Source of the DNA: JBFXAN01 sp050184225
GTDB taxonomy: Bacteria; Chloroflexota; Dehalococcoidia; CAUJGQ01
DNA length: 20,702 bases
Assembly: GCA_050184225.1 (NCBI GenBank)
Contig: JBFXAN010000114.1
Span: 1-20,702, forward strand
Reading direction: 5' to 3'
The notes below the pieces were generated by a model. The model saw only the letters and a list, made by a program, of their open reading frames with translations, was not told the origin of the DNA and made no database searches. The stretch's first letter is position 1; the number at the start of each line of letters is the position of its first letter. This document shows positions 13,724 through 20,702 of this stretch, piece by piece. The translations under genes and the position numbers were made by a program.

Positions 13724-16054
13724 GTGCCAGTCCGGGCCGTGTTGCGTGTTGCCGTAGTATTCTGCTTGCTCGATGTGCTGGGCTCGCGTGCGCATCTGCC
13801 TGCCAACGCGGGCAGCGATACGGTAGCAGTGGCAGGAGCCACCGCGCCGTCGACGGACGGGGACGCGCGATCGGTCGTCTACATTGCGACGGCAGAGGGC
13901 ATCGCGCGGTCCTTCGACGGCGGCGACCGGTGGGAAGTATCATCTGCCGGGCTCACGACGACACAACACGTCGGCGTCCGGTCACATCCGACCGTCAATG
14001 CCGTTGTCGTGGACCCGGTCACGCCGGCAACTGTCTACGCCGCCACAAGCTACGGGGTGCAAAAGAGCATCGACGCAGGCGTAACGTGGCACGACGCGAG
14101 TGTCGGTCTCCCAGAGGCGGCGCCGCTGCCGCCCAGGACCAGCATACCGTCGCGGGCCGGTGTCACCGACCTCGTGATCCATCCAACCGACCCTTCCATC
14201 CTCTATGCGCTCATCGATCGCCCTGAGCCCGGCGGGGTCCGTGTTTTCAGGACGGCCGATAGCGGCGCCACGTGGCACGATATCTCGCCGCAGGTTGTTG
14301 ATCGGGACCAGCGCTACGCCAGAACTTCTTCCCGCCTCCTGTTCGTGGAACCGACCATGCCGGCAATGATCTACCTCGTGCAACCTACCGCGCTGTATCG
14401 TTCAGACGACGCCGGCGTTACCTGGCAACGCGCTGGCGAAAGATCCGCCGGTCTCTATCGCGACGTCGTGAGTTCGAGGGTCGGGGGCACACTCTATGCG
14501 ACAGGGAGCAACAGTCGAGAGATCGTGAAAAGCGTCGATCATGGTGAAACCTGGGCTGTCGCCGGCATCGTGCCTCAACCCGCCGGCGTCTCCGGACAAG
14601 CCCCAATCACCCACTTGGCCGCCGGGCGCGATGTGATGACCATCTTCGCAACGACTGAGGTGTACCGCCAGAACCGGCCTGAAAGTCAGCTCTGGCGGAG
14701 CGTCGATGGTGGGGCCACATGGACATCCTGCACAGCCGACCCGTTGCCAGATGCAGTCACAGCGCTGGCAGCGGACGACACGGAGCCTTCGGCAGTGTTC
14801 GTCGCGACCTACAATAACAACGCGAATCGTGGTCTCTTGCACTGGGCGGCTTGCACCAACGATTCCTGGCAGATCGTACAATCAGCTTCGGATGTTACAG
14901 GCGTCTTGGGCCGCGATACCTCGATCGCTGCTATCGCTCAACCTTCATCTGATCCCAGCGTATTGTACGTGGGACGGCCTGGTGGCTTGTTCAAACGCGA
15001 GCTTGATTCAACTTGGATTGCCGCGCTTACTTTTCCAACTGTGCCCGAGATTACGCAACTCACCGTTGCGCCTTCCAATGGTACGACGGTCTACGCCATC
15101 GGCGTGTCCGCCGGCGGCACGACACTCTATCGCAGTATCGACACAGGGACAACGTGGCAGGCAGTCGAAGCTTTCTCTCAGCCTGGGGCGCGCATTCTCG
15201 GGATCGATCCGATGGACTCGAACAAGATCTTTGTGAGAACCGCACGTGACGCACCCCTTCAACCCGAGAGCATTGATGGCGGAATTGCATTGTCCGTCGT
15301 CCAATTGCCTCCCCCGCCGAGTGGTGATCGGTTGCTGGTGTCAACGATCGCCTTTGACCCCTCGACGCCGGACCTCATCTACGCCGGTGCACAAACCGGC
15401 GACCGTAACCACGGCGGCATCGCGCGGAGTCGAGACGGCGGTAGCTCCTGGGAATGGTTGATCGGCAATCTGCCCGACTGCGCTGTCACGTCGCTGGCAT
15501 TCATTCCGGCGTCGCAGCGCCTCCTCGCGGGATCGACCTGCGGCGTCACGATCAGTGACGATGGAGTGCACTGGCGGCGTGTGAACGTCGGGCTGCCGGA
15601 CCTGCCCGACGCCCCTCGGGCAACCGCGGAGATCTCCAGCCTTACCGTCGATAGTCAGTCACCCACGGTTGTCTATGCTGGTATCACGTGGTCGTTCGGA
15701 CCATACCTGGCGATTCCTGCCGGCGGCGTCTTCAAGAGCACGGACAGCGGCGAAACATGGATTGCCAACAATGCCGGACTTCCCGCCTGGGCGCCGTCTT
15801 CCACACTGGCCCCAGACAGCAGTGTTCGACCATATCTGATAAGCCGGCAGATCAGGGAACTGACGGTCGATCCGATTTCGCCCGTCGTGCTCTACGCAGT
15901 GGTTGCCGGCGCCACCTGCCCAGGTGGGCCAACATCTTGTCGATCTCAGTTTGCTCTGTACCGCAGTCAGAATGCCGCCGCGACGTGGGCAGAGGTTTCG
16001 CTGCCGACGATTGATGGTTCAATAGCCGTTGGGCAATTGCCACTCGATCGGTGA
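13724..16054 (+). CDS. Large exported Asp-box (BNR/sortilin-type) beta-propeller protein
   Basis: From the chosen GTG the product is 776 residues: a signal-like N-terminus (VPVRAVLRVAVVFCLLDVLG) and then about eleven propeller repeats with Asp-box motifs S-x-D-x-G-x-T-W, e.g. SFDGGDRW, SIDAGVTW, SDDAGVTW, SVDHGETW, SVDGGATW, SIDTGTTW, SRDGGSSW, SDDGVHW and STDSGETW, spaced with PxxxxxxYAxT-like strands. Such proteins (VPS10/sortilin-like, xyloglucanase-like, photosystem assembly-like) are often secreted; no catalytic residues can be assigned. AGAGG lies 8 bases before this GTG; an ATG at 13688 and a TTG at 13682 are alternative starts. No C-terminal anchor is seen. The central part is visibly less GC-rich than its neighbours, suggesting different ancestry. 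Confidence 0.85.
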   Translation: MPVRAVLRVAVVFCLLDVLGSRAHLPANAGSDTVAVAGATAPSTDGDARSVVYIATAEGIARSFDGGDRWEVSSAGLTTTQHVGVRSHPTVNAVVVDPVTPATVYAATSYGVQKSIDAGVTWHDASVGLPEAAPLPPRTSIPSRAGVTDLVIHPTDPSILYALIDRPEPGGVRVFRTADSGATWHDISPQVVDRDQRYARTSSRLLFVEPTMPAMIYLVQPTALYRSDDAGVTWQRAGERSAGLYRDVVSSRVGGTLYATGSNSREIVKSVDHGETWAVAGIVPQPAGVSGQAPITHLAAGRDVMTIFATTEVYRQNRPESQLWRSVDGGATWTSCTADPLPDAVTALAADDTEPSAVFVATYNNNANRGLLHWAACTNDSWQIVQSASDVTGVLGRDTSIAAIAQPSSDPSVLYVGRPGGLFKRELDSTWIAALTFPTVPEITQLTVAPSNGTTVYAIGVSAGGTTLYRSIDTGTTWQAVEAFSQPGARILGIDPMDSNKIFVRTARDAPLQPESIDGGIALSVVQLPPPPSGDRLLVSTIAFDPSTPDLIYAGAQTGDRNHGGIARSRDGGSSWEWLIGNLPDCAVTSLAFIPASQRLLAGSTCGVTISDDGVHWRRVNVGLPDLPDAPRATAEISSLTVDSQSPTVVYAGITWSFGPYLAIPAGGVFKSTDSGETWIANNAGLPAWAPSSTLAPDSSVRPYLISRQIRELTVDPISPVVLYAVVAGATCPGGPTSCRSQFALYRSQNAAATWAEVSLPTIDGSIAVGQLPLDR

Positions 16055-16103
16055 CCAGCTGAACAATGCCGGCGCATCCAATGAACATCGAGAAGACTCA
16101 CGT

Positions 16104-17417
16104 GTGAGCAGCAGCGAAACGGGGAGACTGTTCGAACGCGAGTATGATCCAACGGTCGCGATCATCGGCGGCGGCGCGGCGGGAATGATGGCCGCCGCCA
16201 GCGCCGTCGAAGCGCATCCGGACGCCAGGATAACGTTGTTCGAGCGCAACCCACGGCTCGGGGCGAAGGTGATCATCTCCGGCGGCGGCCGCTGCAACGT
16301 CACCACCGCCGACGGTGACGTCCGCCGAATCCTCTCGCGCTACCCACGCGGGAGCCGCTGGCTGCGTCACGCGATGTACAGCTTTCCGCCCGATGCGGTA
16401 GTCGATTGGTTTGAAGGGCATGGCGTCCCGCTCAAGGTCGAGTCCGACCTGCGCGTGTTTCCGGTGTCGGACAACGGCCGCGATGTCGTCGGCGCCTTCG
16501 AGCAGATCTTCCGCGAGCGCGCGGTTGCGGTGCGTCTGCGGGAATCAGTCGCCGTCATCGCACGCGATGACGCGGGCGGGTTCACGGTGCAGACGGCCGG
16601 CGGATGGGCGGGCCGGTTCGAAACCGTTGTGATCACGACGGGCGGCGCGGCGTTTCGTCACACCGGCTCGCAGGGTGATGGCTTCCGCTTCGCGGCGGCG
16701 CTCGGGCATGCCGTGACGCCGCTCTACCCTTCGCTGAACGCCTACGTCGTGCGCGAGGCATGGGCGCACGGCCTCGCCGGTGTGTCCTTCGCTGACGCGA
16801 GCCTCCGGATACCGGCGCGGGCGCCGGGCGGTGCGTCGCACAGCTTCCGCGGACCATTTCTCTTTACCCACGCCGGCGTCACAGGCCCCGCCGTCTTTGC
16901 CCTGTGCTCGCTCGCCGCGACGGAGACGTACTCGACCGAGCGACCGATGCCGCTCACGATCAATCTGCTGCCGGACCTCACCGGACCGGCAGCCGATGAG
17001 CTCCTCCGACAGCGGTTCGCGTCGATGGGCGGCCGCGGCGTCGCCAACGTGCTCGACACGCTGCTACCTCGATCGATCTGTCCCGTACTCTGCGCGCGGG
17101 CGGAGATCGACGCGGACACGCGCGCCGCACGGGTGTCACGGGCGGACCGGCAGAAGCTGGCCGGTGCGATCACGGCACTGCCGCTGACGGTGGTCGGGCG
17201 GCGCAACGGCGAGGAGTTCGTCACTGCGGGCGGCGTCCAGACGGATGAGGTCAACCCGCGCACGATGGAATCTCGTCTCGTGCCCGGCCTCTACTTCGCC
17301 GGCGAGGTGCTGAACGTCGATGGCTTCACCGGCGGCTACAACCTGCAAGCGGCCTGGGCGACCGGCCGGCTGGCGGGCCTTGGCGCGGTCGAAAGCCGAT
17401 CGCCGTCCGCCTGCTGA
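16104..17417 (+). CDS. BaiN/HI0933-family FAD-dependent oxidoreductase
   Basis: The product (437 residues) shows the FAD Rossmann motif VAIIGGGAAGMMAA (GGGAAG at 22-27), ERNPRLGAKVIISGGGRCNVT that defines the HI0933/YhiN/BaiN family, the central TTGGAAFRHTGSQGDGFRFA and HAGVTGPAVFA, and the C-terminal FAD-contacting NVDGFTGGYNLQAAWATG. Known members reduce C=C bonds (BaiN) or act on unknown substrates. The GTG at 16104 is preferred because the sequence before it does not resemble the family; the frame stays open back to a TTG at 16029 inside the propeller gene. GAGAAG about 10 bases upstream is a modest ribosome-binding site. It follows the propeller gene by 49 bases and precedes the MFS gene by 36, so an operon is possible. 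Confidence 0.9.
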   Translation: MSSSETGRLFEREYDPTVAIIGGGAAGMMAAASAVEAHPDARITLFERNPRLGAKVIISGGGRCNVTTADGDVRRILSRYPRGSRWLRHAMYSFPPDAVVDWFEGHGVPLKVESDLRVFPVSDNGRDVVGAFEQIFRERAVAVRLRESVAVIARDDAGGFTVQTAGGWAGRFETVVITTGGAAFRHTGSQGDGFRFAAALGHAVTPLYPSLNAYVVREAWAHGLAGVSFADASLRIPARAPGGASHSFRGPFLFTHAGVTGPAVFALCSLAATETYSTERPMPLTINLLPDLTGPAADELLRQRFASMGGRGVANVLDTLLPRSICPVLCARAEIDADTRAARVSRADRQKLAGAITALPLTVVGRRNGEEFVTAGGVQTDEVNPRTMESRLVPGLYFAGEVLNVDGFTGGYNLQAAWATGRLAGLGAVESRSPSAC

Positions 17418-17453
17418 CGCGCGCCTGAACGTTGCCTGTGGCACCATGCAGGC

Positions 17454-18767
17454 ATGACGGCACAGCAGGAACAGATCGCGGCGGCGCATCGCCACACGCG
17501 AACGGGAATCTTCTATGGCTGGTGGATCGCAGTCGCCTGCTGCGCCATCACCTTCGTCGGAGCGGGAGTCGGGGTCTACGGTCCCGCCGTCTTCATCAAG
17601 GCGTTACAAGACGAACATGGCTGGAGCGTCGGCGCGATCTCGCTGGCGACAACCTGCTACTTTCTCGCCGGCGGCGTCTCCGGCATCTTCGTCGGCCGCT
17701 GGCTGGATACGCATGGACCTCGTGGGCTCTTCGCCGTCACCGCCGTCGTGATGGCGGCGGCGCTGCTCCTGATCGGGCGGATCACGTCGCTCTGGCAACT
17801 CTTCCCGGCGTACCTGCTGATGGCGCCGGCGATGAGCGGCCTCTCGAACATCCCCGTCACCTGGCTGCTGACCCGCTGGTTCGTGCGTCGGCGGGCGCAG
17901 GCGATGAGCATCGCCATGTCGGGCATTTCGATCGGCGGCATGCTGCTCGTGCCGATCAGTGTGGCGATCGTCGACCGATGGGGCCTGGGCGCGGCGACGC
18001 TCGTGCTGGCGTTGCTCGTCCTGGCGCTGGTCCTGCCGATGACCGCGTTCGTCATCCGCAGCGATCCGGCGGAGATGGGACTCGGTCCGGACGGCGACCC
18101 GCGCACGGAAACGAAGCAGGCGATACGATTCACCATGCCGCCGACCGAATGGACCCGGTCGGCGGCGATGCACACACGCACGTTCTGGGTACTGGTCGTG
18201 GCGTTTATGTTCGGGCTGGCCGCCCAGCAGGCCTTTCTCCTGCATCAGCTCACCTACCTGAGCGACCGCTTCGGCGGCGCGACGGCCAGCACCGTGCTCA
18301 GCACGACGGCGGGAGCGAGCATCATCGGCCGGCTGGCGCTCGGAACGGTTTCCGACCGACTGGACAAGCGATGGATGGCAGCGGCCTGCTTCGCCGTTCA
18401 GGGCGCGTCGATGCTGGTTGTGCTGCACACATCCTCGCTCCCGTTGATCTACGCGGCGACCCTGTTGTTCGGACTGACAATGGGCAACAGCTACATCATG
18501 CTGTCGCTGCTGGGTGCGGAGAACTTCGGCGGCGCATCCTTCGGCGCGATCTACGGGCTGATCACCCTCTTCGTCACGGCCGGGTCAGCCTTCGGACCAC
18601 TCCTCGCCGGCGTGCTGGCCGATGCGAGCGGCGGCTACATGGTACCGTTCACGATCGCGGGACTAACCGGTCTGACGATGGCTGGACTGGTACTGGGGGC
18701 GAGGCGACCTAACCCCCCGGCCCCCTTCCCTCGCAAGGAAGGGGGAGTCCTGGCCGGCGATGGTTGA
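17454..18767 (+). CDS. MFS transporter with repeat-derived C-terminal tail
   Basis: The 437-residue product has twelve predicted membrane segments in two six-helix halves. The MFS signature GRWLDTHGPRG lies in the loop after helix 2 (near residue 82) and a second, GRLALGTVSDRLDKR, in the second half. YGWWIAVACCAITFV at the start and the overall pattern are typical of OFA/monocarboxylate-type MFS permeases, often for organic acids. The last 19 residues (from PNPPAPFPRKEGG to the stop) are encoded by a dispersed DNA repeat, including the stop codon at its edge, so the native tail was probably replaced or extended; the membrane core is intact. The ATG has only a weak GCAGG upstream. Substrate unknown. 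Confidence 0.93.
   Translation: MTAQQEQIAAAHRHTRTGIFYGWWIAVACCAITFVGAGVGVYGPAVFIKALQDEHGWSVGAISLATTCYFLAGGVSGIFVGRWLDTHGPRGLFAVTAVVMAAALLLIGRITSLWQLFPAYLLMAPAMSGLSNIPVTWLLTRWFVRRRAQAMSIAMSGISIGGMLLVPISVAIVDRWGLGAATLVLALLVLALVLPMTAFVIRSDPAEMGLGPDGDPRTETKQAIRFTMPPTEWTRSAAMHTRTFWVLVVAFMFGLAAQQAFLLHQLTYLSDRFGGATASTVLSTTAGASIIGRLALGTVSDRLDKRWMAAACFAVQGASMLVVLHTSSLPLIYAATLLFGLTMGNSYIMLSLLGAENFGGASFGAIYGLITLFVTAGSAFGPLLAGVLADASGGYMVPFTIAGLTGLTMAGLVLGARRPNPPAPFPRKEGGVLAGDG
18707..18767 (+). repeat. Dispersed palindromic repeat, copy B, inside the end of the MFS gene
   Basis: Positions 18707-18747 are the reverse complement of 18823-18863 with a single difference (A for G in the central loop region), and of 53-93 likewise. 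The distal block GCGATGGTTGA at 18757-18767 matches copy A. The element lies within coding sequence and supplies the final residues and TGA of the transporter gene. Confidence 0.9.
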
Positions 18768-18802
18768 ACGTATGTCGTCGGTATCGCCGGACGAGATACT
18801 GG

Positions 18803-18865
18803 CGAACCACCGTGAGTACGTGCTCCCCCTTCCCTGCGAGGGAAGGGGGCCGGGGGGTTAGGTAA
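18803..18865 (-). repeat. Dispersed palindromic repeat, copy C, abutting the nitroreductase start
   Basis: Positions 18823-18865 are identical to copy A (53-95), including the GGTAA end. A degenerate distal block (CGAACCACCGT, 18803-18813) sits at the same distance as in copies A and B. With copy B it forms a 41-base inverted repeat (one mismatch) around a 75-base loop. The ATG of the next gene begins on its last base. Confidence 0.9.
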
Positions 18866-19371
18866 TGGACCATACAACCTACGACGTAATCCGTACCAAA
18901 CGCGACACGCGGACGTATGCAGCCCAAACGATCCCAGAACAAACCTTGCAGCGGATCCTCCAGGCAGGCCGGATGGCGGGCAGCTCGAAAAACAGCCAGC
19001 CCGTGCGGTTCGTCGTCCTCCGGAGCCGAGAGCGCATCGAAGAACTGGCCGCGTGCGGCGACTTCGCCACGCACCTGCCGTCGGCGCCGGTCGTGGTGGC
19101 CGTGGTGCTCATGCCGGACGGCGGTCCATTCGACGCGGGCCGCGCTGCCCAGAACATGATGGTGGCCGCCTGGGCCGAGGGACTGACCTCATGTCCCACG
19201 TCGATGCACCATCCCGAATGTGCCGCCGGCGTGCTCAACCTACCGCCGGAGCACCGCGTCGCGATCGCACTCCCCTTCGGCTACCCAGCCGAGACATCCG
19301 AGTCCCGCCCCGGCCGTCCCCGCCTCCCACTCTCCGAATACGTCCATGAGGACCGATGGCAACAGCAGTAG
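18865..19371 (+). CDS. Nitroreductase-family protein, short form
   Basis: The 168-residue product starts MDHTTYDVIRTKRDTRTY, the FMN-phosphate-binding R-x-x-R-x-Y/F region of nitroreductases, followed by MAGSSKNSQPVRFVVL (flavin-site Ser/Asn), a central AGRAAQNMMVAAWAEGLTSCPTSM helix with the family's late-barrel pattern, and PFGYPAE near the end. It is shorter than typical 200-residue members because the middle segment is compact; the fold is a flavin-dependent NAD(P)H oxidoreductase, likely a dimer. The start codon directly follows repeat copy C, whose GGGGGG (18852-18857) lies 7 bases upstream at Shine-Dalgarno distance. Substrate unknown. Confidence 0.9.
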   Translation: MDHTTYDVIRTKRDTRTYAAQTIPEQTLQRILQAGRMAGSSKNSQPVRFVVLRSRERIEELAACGDFATHLPSAPVVVAVVLMPDGGPFDAGRAAQNMMVAAWAEGLTSCPTSMHHPECAAGVLNLPPEHRVAIALPFGYPAETSESRPGRPRLPLSEYVHEDRWQQQ

Positions 19372-19384
19372 GACCGCTTTGTGA

Positions 19385-19468
19385 ACCGCAAAGGCGCAGA
19401 GGACGCAAAGATCGCAAAGAGTCTTATTGAATCCTTTGCGATCTTTGCGTCCTCTGCGCCTTTGCGGT
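19385..19468. repeat. Perfect 35-bp palindrome (CGCAAAG-type dispersed repeat)
   Basis: Arms 19385-19419 and 19434-19468 are perfect inverted copies of 35 bases around a 14-base loop. The arms are built from CGCAAAG/CGCAGAG-like units and resemble a repeat family scattered in many bacterial genomes. It nearly fills the 120-base gap between the nitroreductase stop and the CoA-transferase start; the remaining bases hold the ribosome-binding purines GGAAGGA before the ATG. As RNA it would be an extremely stable hairpin that could terminate or protect transcripts. Confidence 0.92.
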
Positions 19469-19491
19469 GAAAAGACGGAAGGACAGCAGCG

Positions 19492-20586
19492 ATGGTTGAT
19501 GGTACTGGGCCGCTCGCGGGTGTGCGGATTTTGGACCTGGGCTGGGCGATGGCCGGGCCGCAGGGGGCGGCGATCCTCGGTGCGTATGGGGCCGAGGTGA
19601 TCAAGGTGGAGAGCCGGGCGCGGCCGGATCTGGCGCGGACGACGTTCGGGCCGATCGTGGCGGAGGACCCCTATGACGGGTCCGGCTACTTCAACAACTT
19701 CAACCGCGACAAGCGCAGCATCACGCTCAACATGACGACCGAGCAGGGACGGCGGCTGTTCGCGGAGTTGCTCGCGATCTCCGACGGGTTGCTGGAGAAC
19801 TTCGCCGCCGGAGTGCTGGACCGGTGGGGCTTTCCCTATGAGGCCATGCAGCGAATCCGGCCGGATATCGTCTATGTGTCGATGGCGGGCTTCGGCCACA
19901 CGGGACCATACCGCGACTACAAAACATTCGGCCCGATCGTCCAGGCCGTCTCCGGCCTGACGCATCAGTCGGGGTACCCGGACATGGAACCGGCCGGTTG
20001 GGGCTTCTCCTACATGGACCACACGGGTGGCTACTACGGCGCGATCGCCATGCTCCAGGCGTTGCTTCATCGCCGCCGCACCGGGCAAGGCCAGCACGTC
20101 GATCTGTCACAGGTAGAGGCAGCGACGACGCTCACCGGACCGGCGATCCTCGACCACGCCGTCAATGGCCGCCCCTCGACGAGGATCGGCAACGCGAGCG
20201 GCGAGCCGGTGATGGCGCCACACGGCGTCTATCGATGCGCCCCGGACACCGACCCGCGGATCGGCGATGATACCTGGGTCGCGGTCGCGGTCGAGACGGA
20301 CACCCAATGGCAGGCACTCTGCCGCGTGATCGACGCGGCTGACCTCGCGGCGGACACAATGCTCGCATCGGTCGAGGGTCGGTTGCAGCAAAGCGAACGG
20401 ATCGACGCCACGATCGCAGCTTGGACCCGGCACCAAACGCCGTGGCAGGCGATGGACGCCCTCCAGGCCGCGGGCGTCCCGGCGGGCGCCGTGCAGCGCA
20501 CCCGCGATCTGGTAGAGCGCGATCCCCAGTTGCGCCACCGGAACATGCATCCCGAGATCACACACCCACTGCTCGGCACATTCTAG
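19492..20586 (+). CDS. CaiB/BaiF class III CoA-transferase, frame interrupted by TAG
   Basis: Class III CoA-transferases move CoA between carboxylic acids through an enzyme-bound aspartyl intermediate. The 364-residue product shows PLAGVRILDLGWAMAGPQG, YGAEVIKVE, NRDKRSITLNM, DGLLENFAAGVLDRWG, and the catalytic Asp176 in YMDHTGGYYGA, followed by QHVDLSQVEA. GGAAGGA lies upstream of the ATG. It ends at TAG (20584-20586) in HPLLGTF-stop, whereas family proteins continue here with VDG-V/P-x-R-x-SRTP; exactly that sequence follows in the same frame. The gene is thus either truncated by a nonsense change, mis-sequenced at one base, or read through. The lost part packs the C-terminal domain, so activity of the 364-residue form is doubtful. 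Confidence 0.88.
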   Translation: MVDGTGPLAGVRILDLGWAMAGPQGAAILGAYGAEVIKVESRARPDLARTTFGPIVAEDPYDGSGYFNNFNRDKRSITLNMTTEQGRRLFAELLAISDGLLENFAAGVLDRWGFPYEAMQRIRPDIVYVSMAGFGHTGPYRDYKTFGPIVQAVSGLTHQSGYPDMEPAGWGFSYMDHTGGYYGAIAMLQALLHRRRTGQGQHVDLSQVEAATTLTGPAILDHAVNGRPSTRIGNASGEPVMAPHGVYRCAPDTDPRIGDDTWVAVAVETDTQWQALCRVIDAADLAADTMLASVEGRLQQSERIDATIAAWTRHQTPWQAMDALQAAGVPAGAVQRTRDLVERDPQLRHRNMHPEITHPLLGTF

Positions 20587-20702
20587 GTGGACGGCGTTCC
20601 CGTCCGCTTCTCCCGCACTCCAGCGGCCGTCCGCCGCCCCGGCCCGCGGCTCGGCGTGGCATACGCCGCAGTCTACGGCGGATTGCTGGGATTGCCCGAG
20701 TG
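20587..20702 (+). pseudogene. In-frame continuation of the CoA-transferase beyond the TAG
   Basis: Directly after the TAG the same frame is open to the window edge and reads VDGVPVRFSRTPAAVRRPGP, then an RLG and VYGGLLGLPE segment. This is the conserved C-terminal module of CaiB/BaiF proteins (VDG-x-R-SRTP … LLGL). Total length would exceed 403 residues, the usual family size. No start codon with a ribosome-binding site suggests independent translation. Confidence 0.8.

Noticed and set aside
17432..18712. 426-residue plus-strand frame over the MFS gene
   Set aside because: Out-of-phase Arg/Asp/Gly-rich shadow; the MFS frame has twelve membrane segments and signature motifs.
20584..20586. TAG as a pyrrolysine codon in the CoA-transferase
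   Set aside because: Class III CoA-transferases are not known to use pyrrolysine and nothing in the window points to the Pyl system; mutation or sequence error is simpler.

Overview
The window is high-GC DNA (roughly two thirds GC by eye) with compact genes, many 4-base start/stop overlaps, GTG starts and several families of palindromic intergenic repeats. The gene content (complete F-A-B part of a Kdp potassium pump, a UGA-containing GrdB-like selenoprotein, a luciferase-like F420-type oxidoreductase, a CaiB/BaiF CoA-transferase, and repeats whose translation gives the tail NPPAPFPRxEGG) suggests an environmental member of the Chloroflexota, perhaps a Thermomicrobia/Sphaerobacter relative. 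This placement is inferred from gene style; no marker gene is present.

Left part (1-7.5 kb), nearly all on the minus strand. Read in the direction of transcription it holds a TMEM175-type potassium channel gene; a two-gene unit of a GrdB-like protein whose reading frame is crossed by an in-frame TGA at a TPT-U-PFC motif (probable selenocysteine) and a 79-residue CxC/CPEC protein; then a Kdp operon: receiver-only response regulator, 27-residue membrane peptide, KdpF (29 residues), a universal-stress-like protein, KdpA and KdpB. The last gene pairs are tightly coupled (ATGA overlap into kdpA). KdpC is not in the window; a repeat copy sits directly after kdpB at the window edge. No KdpD kinase is seen. 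The operon instead carries a stand-alone receiver and a stand-alone USP-like protein.

Middle part (7.5-13.6 kb). A patatin-like phospholipase and a nucleoside phosphorylase-superfamily protein form a GTGA-coupled plus-strand pair. It converges on an ornithine cyclodeaminase/mu-crystallin family gene, with a long palindromic repeat in between. Divergent to the latter is an HSL-type esterase, followed by a small exported protein with a structured leader and a luciferase-like monooxygenase.

Right part (13.7-20.7 kb), all plus strand: a large exported Asp-box (BNR) beta-propeller protein of lower GC, a BaiN/HI0933-family flavoprotein, an MFS transporter, a short nitroreductase and a class III CoA-transferase. 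The MFS gene runs into one repeat copy that encodes its last residues and stop codon, an inverted copy of the same repeat abuts the nitroreductase start codon, and a perfect 35-bp palindrome separates nitroreductase from CoA-transferase. The CoA-transferase frame is interrupted by a TAG, after which the family's C-terminal sequence continues to the window edge.

The most notable items are the unannotatable-by-default selenoprotein gene with its coupled cysteine-pair protein, the kinase-less Kdp operon, and repeats that reach into coding sequence ends and starts.
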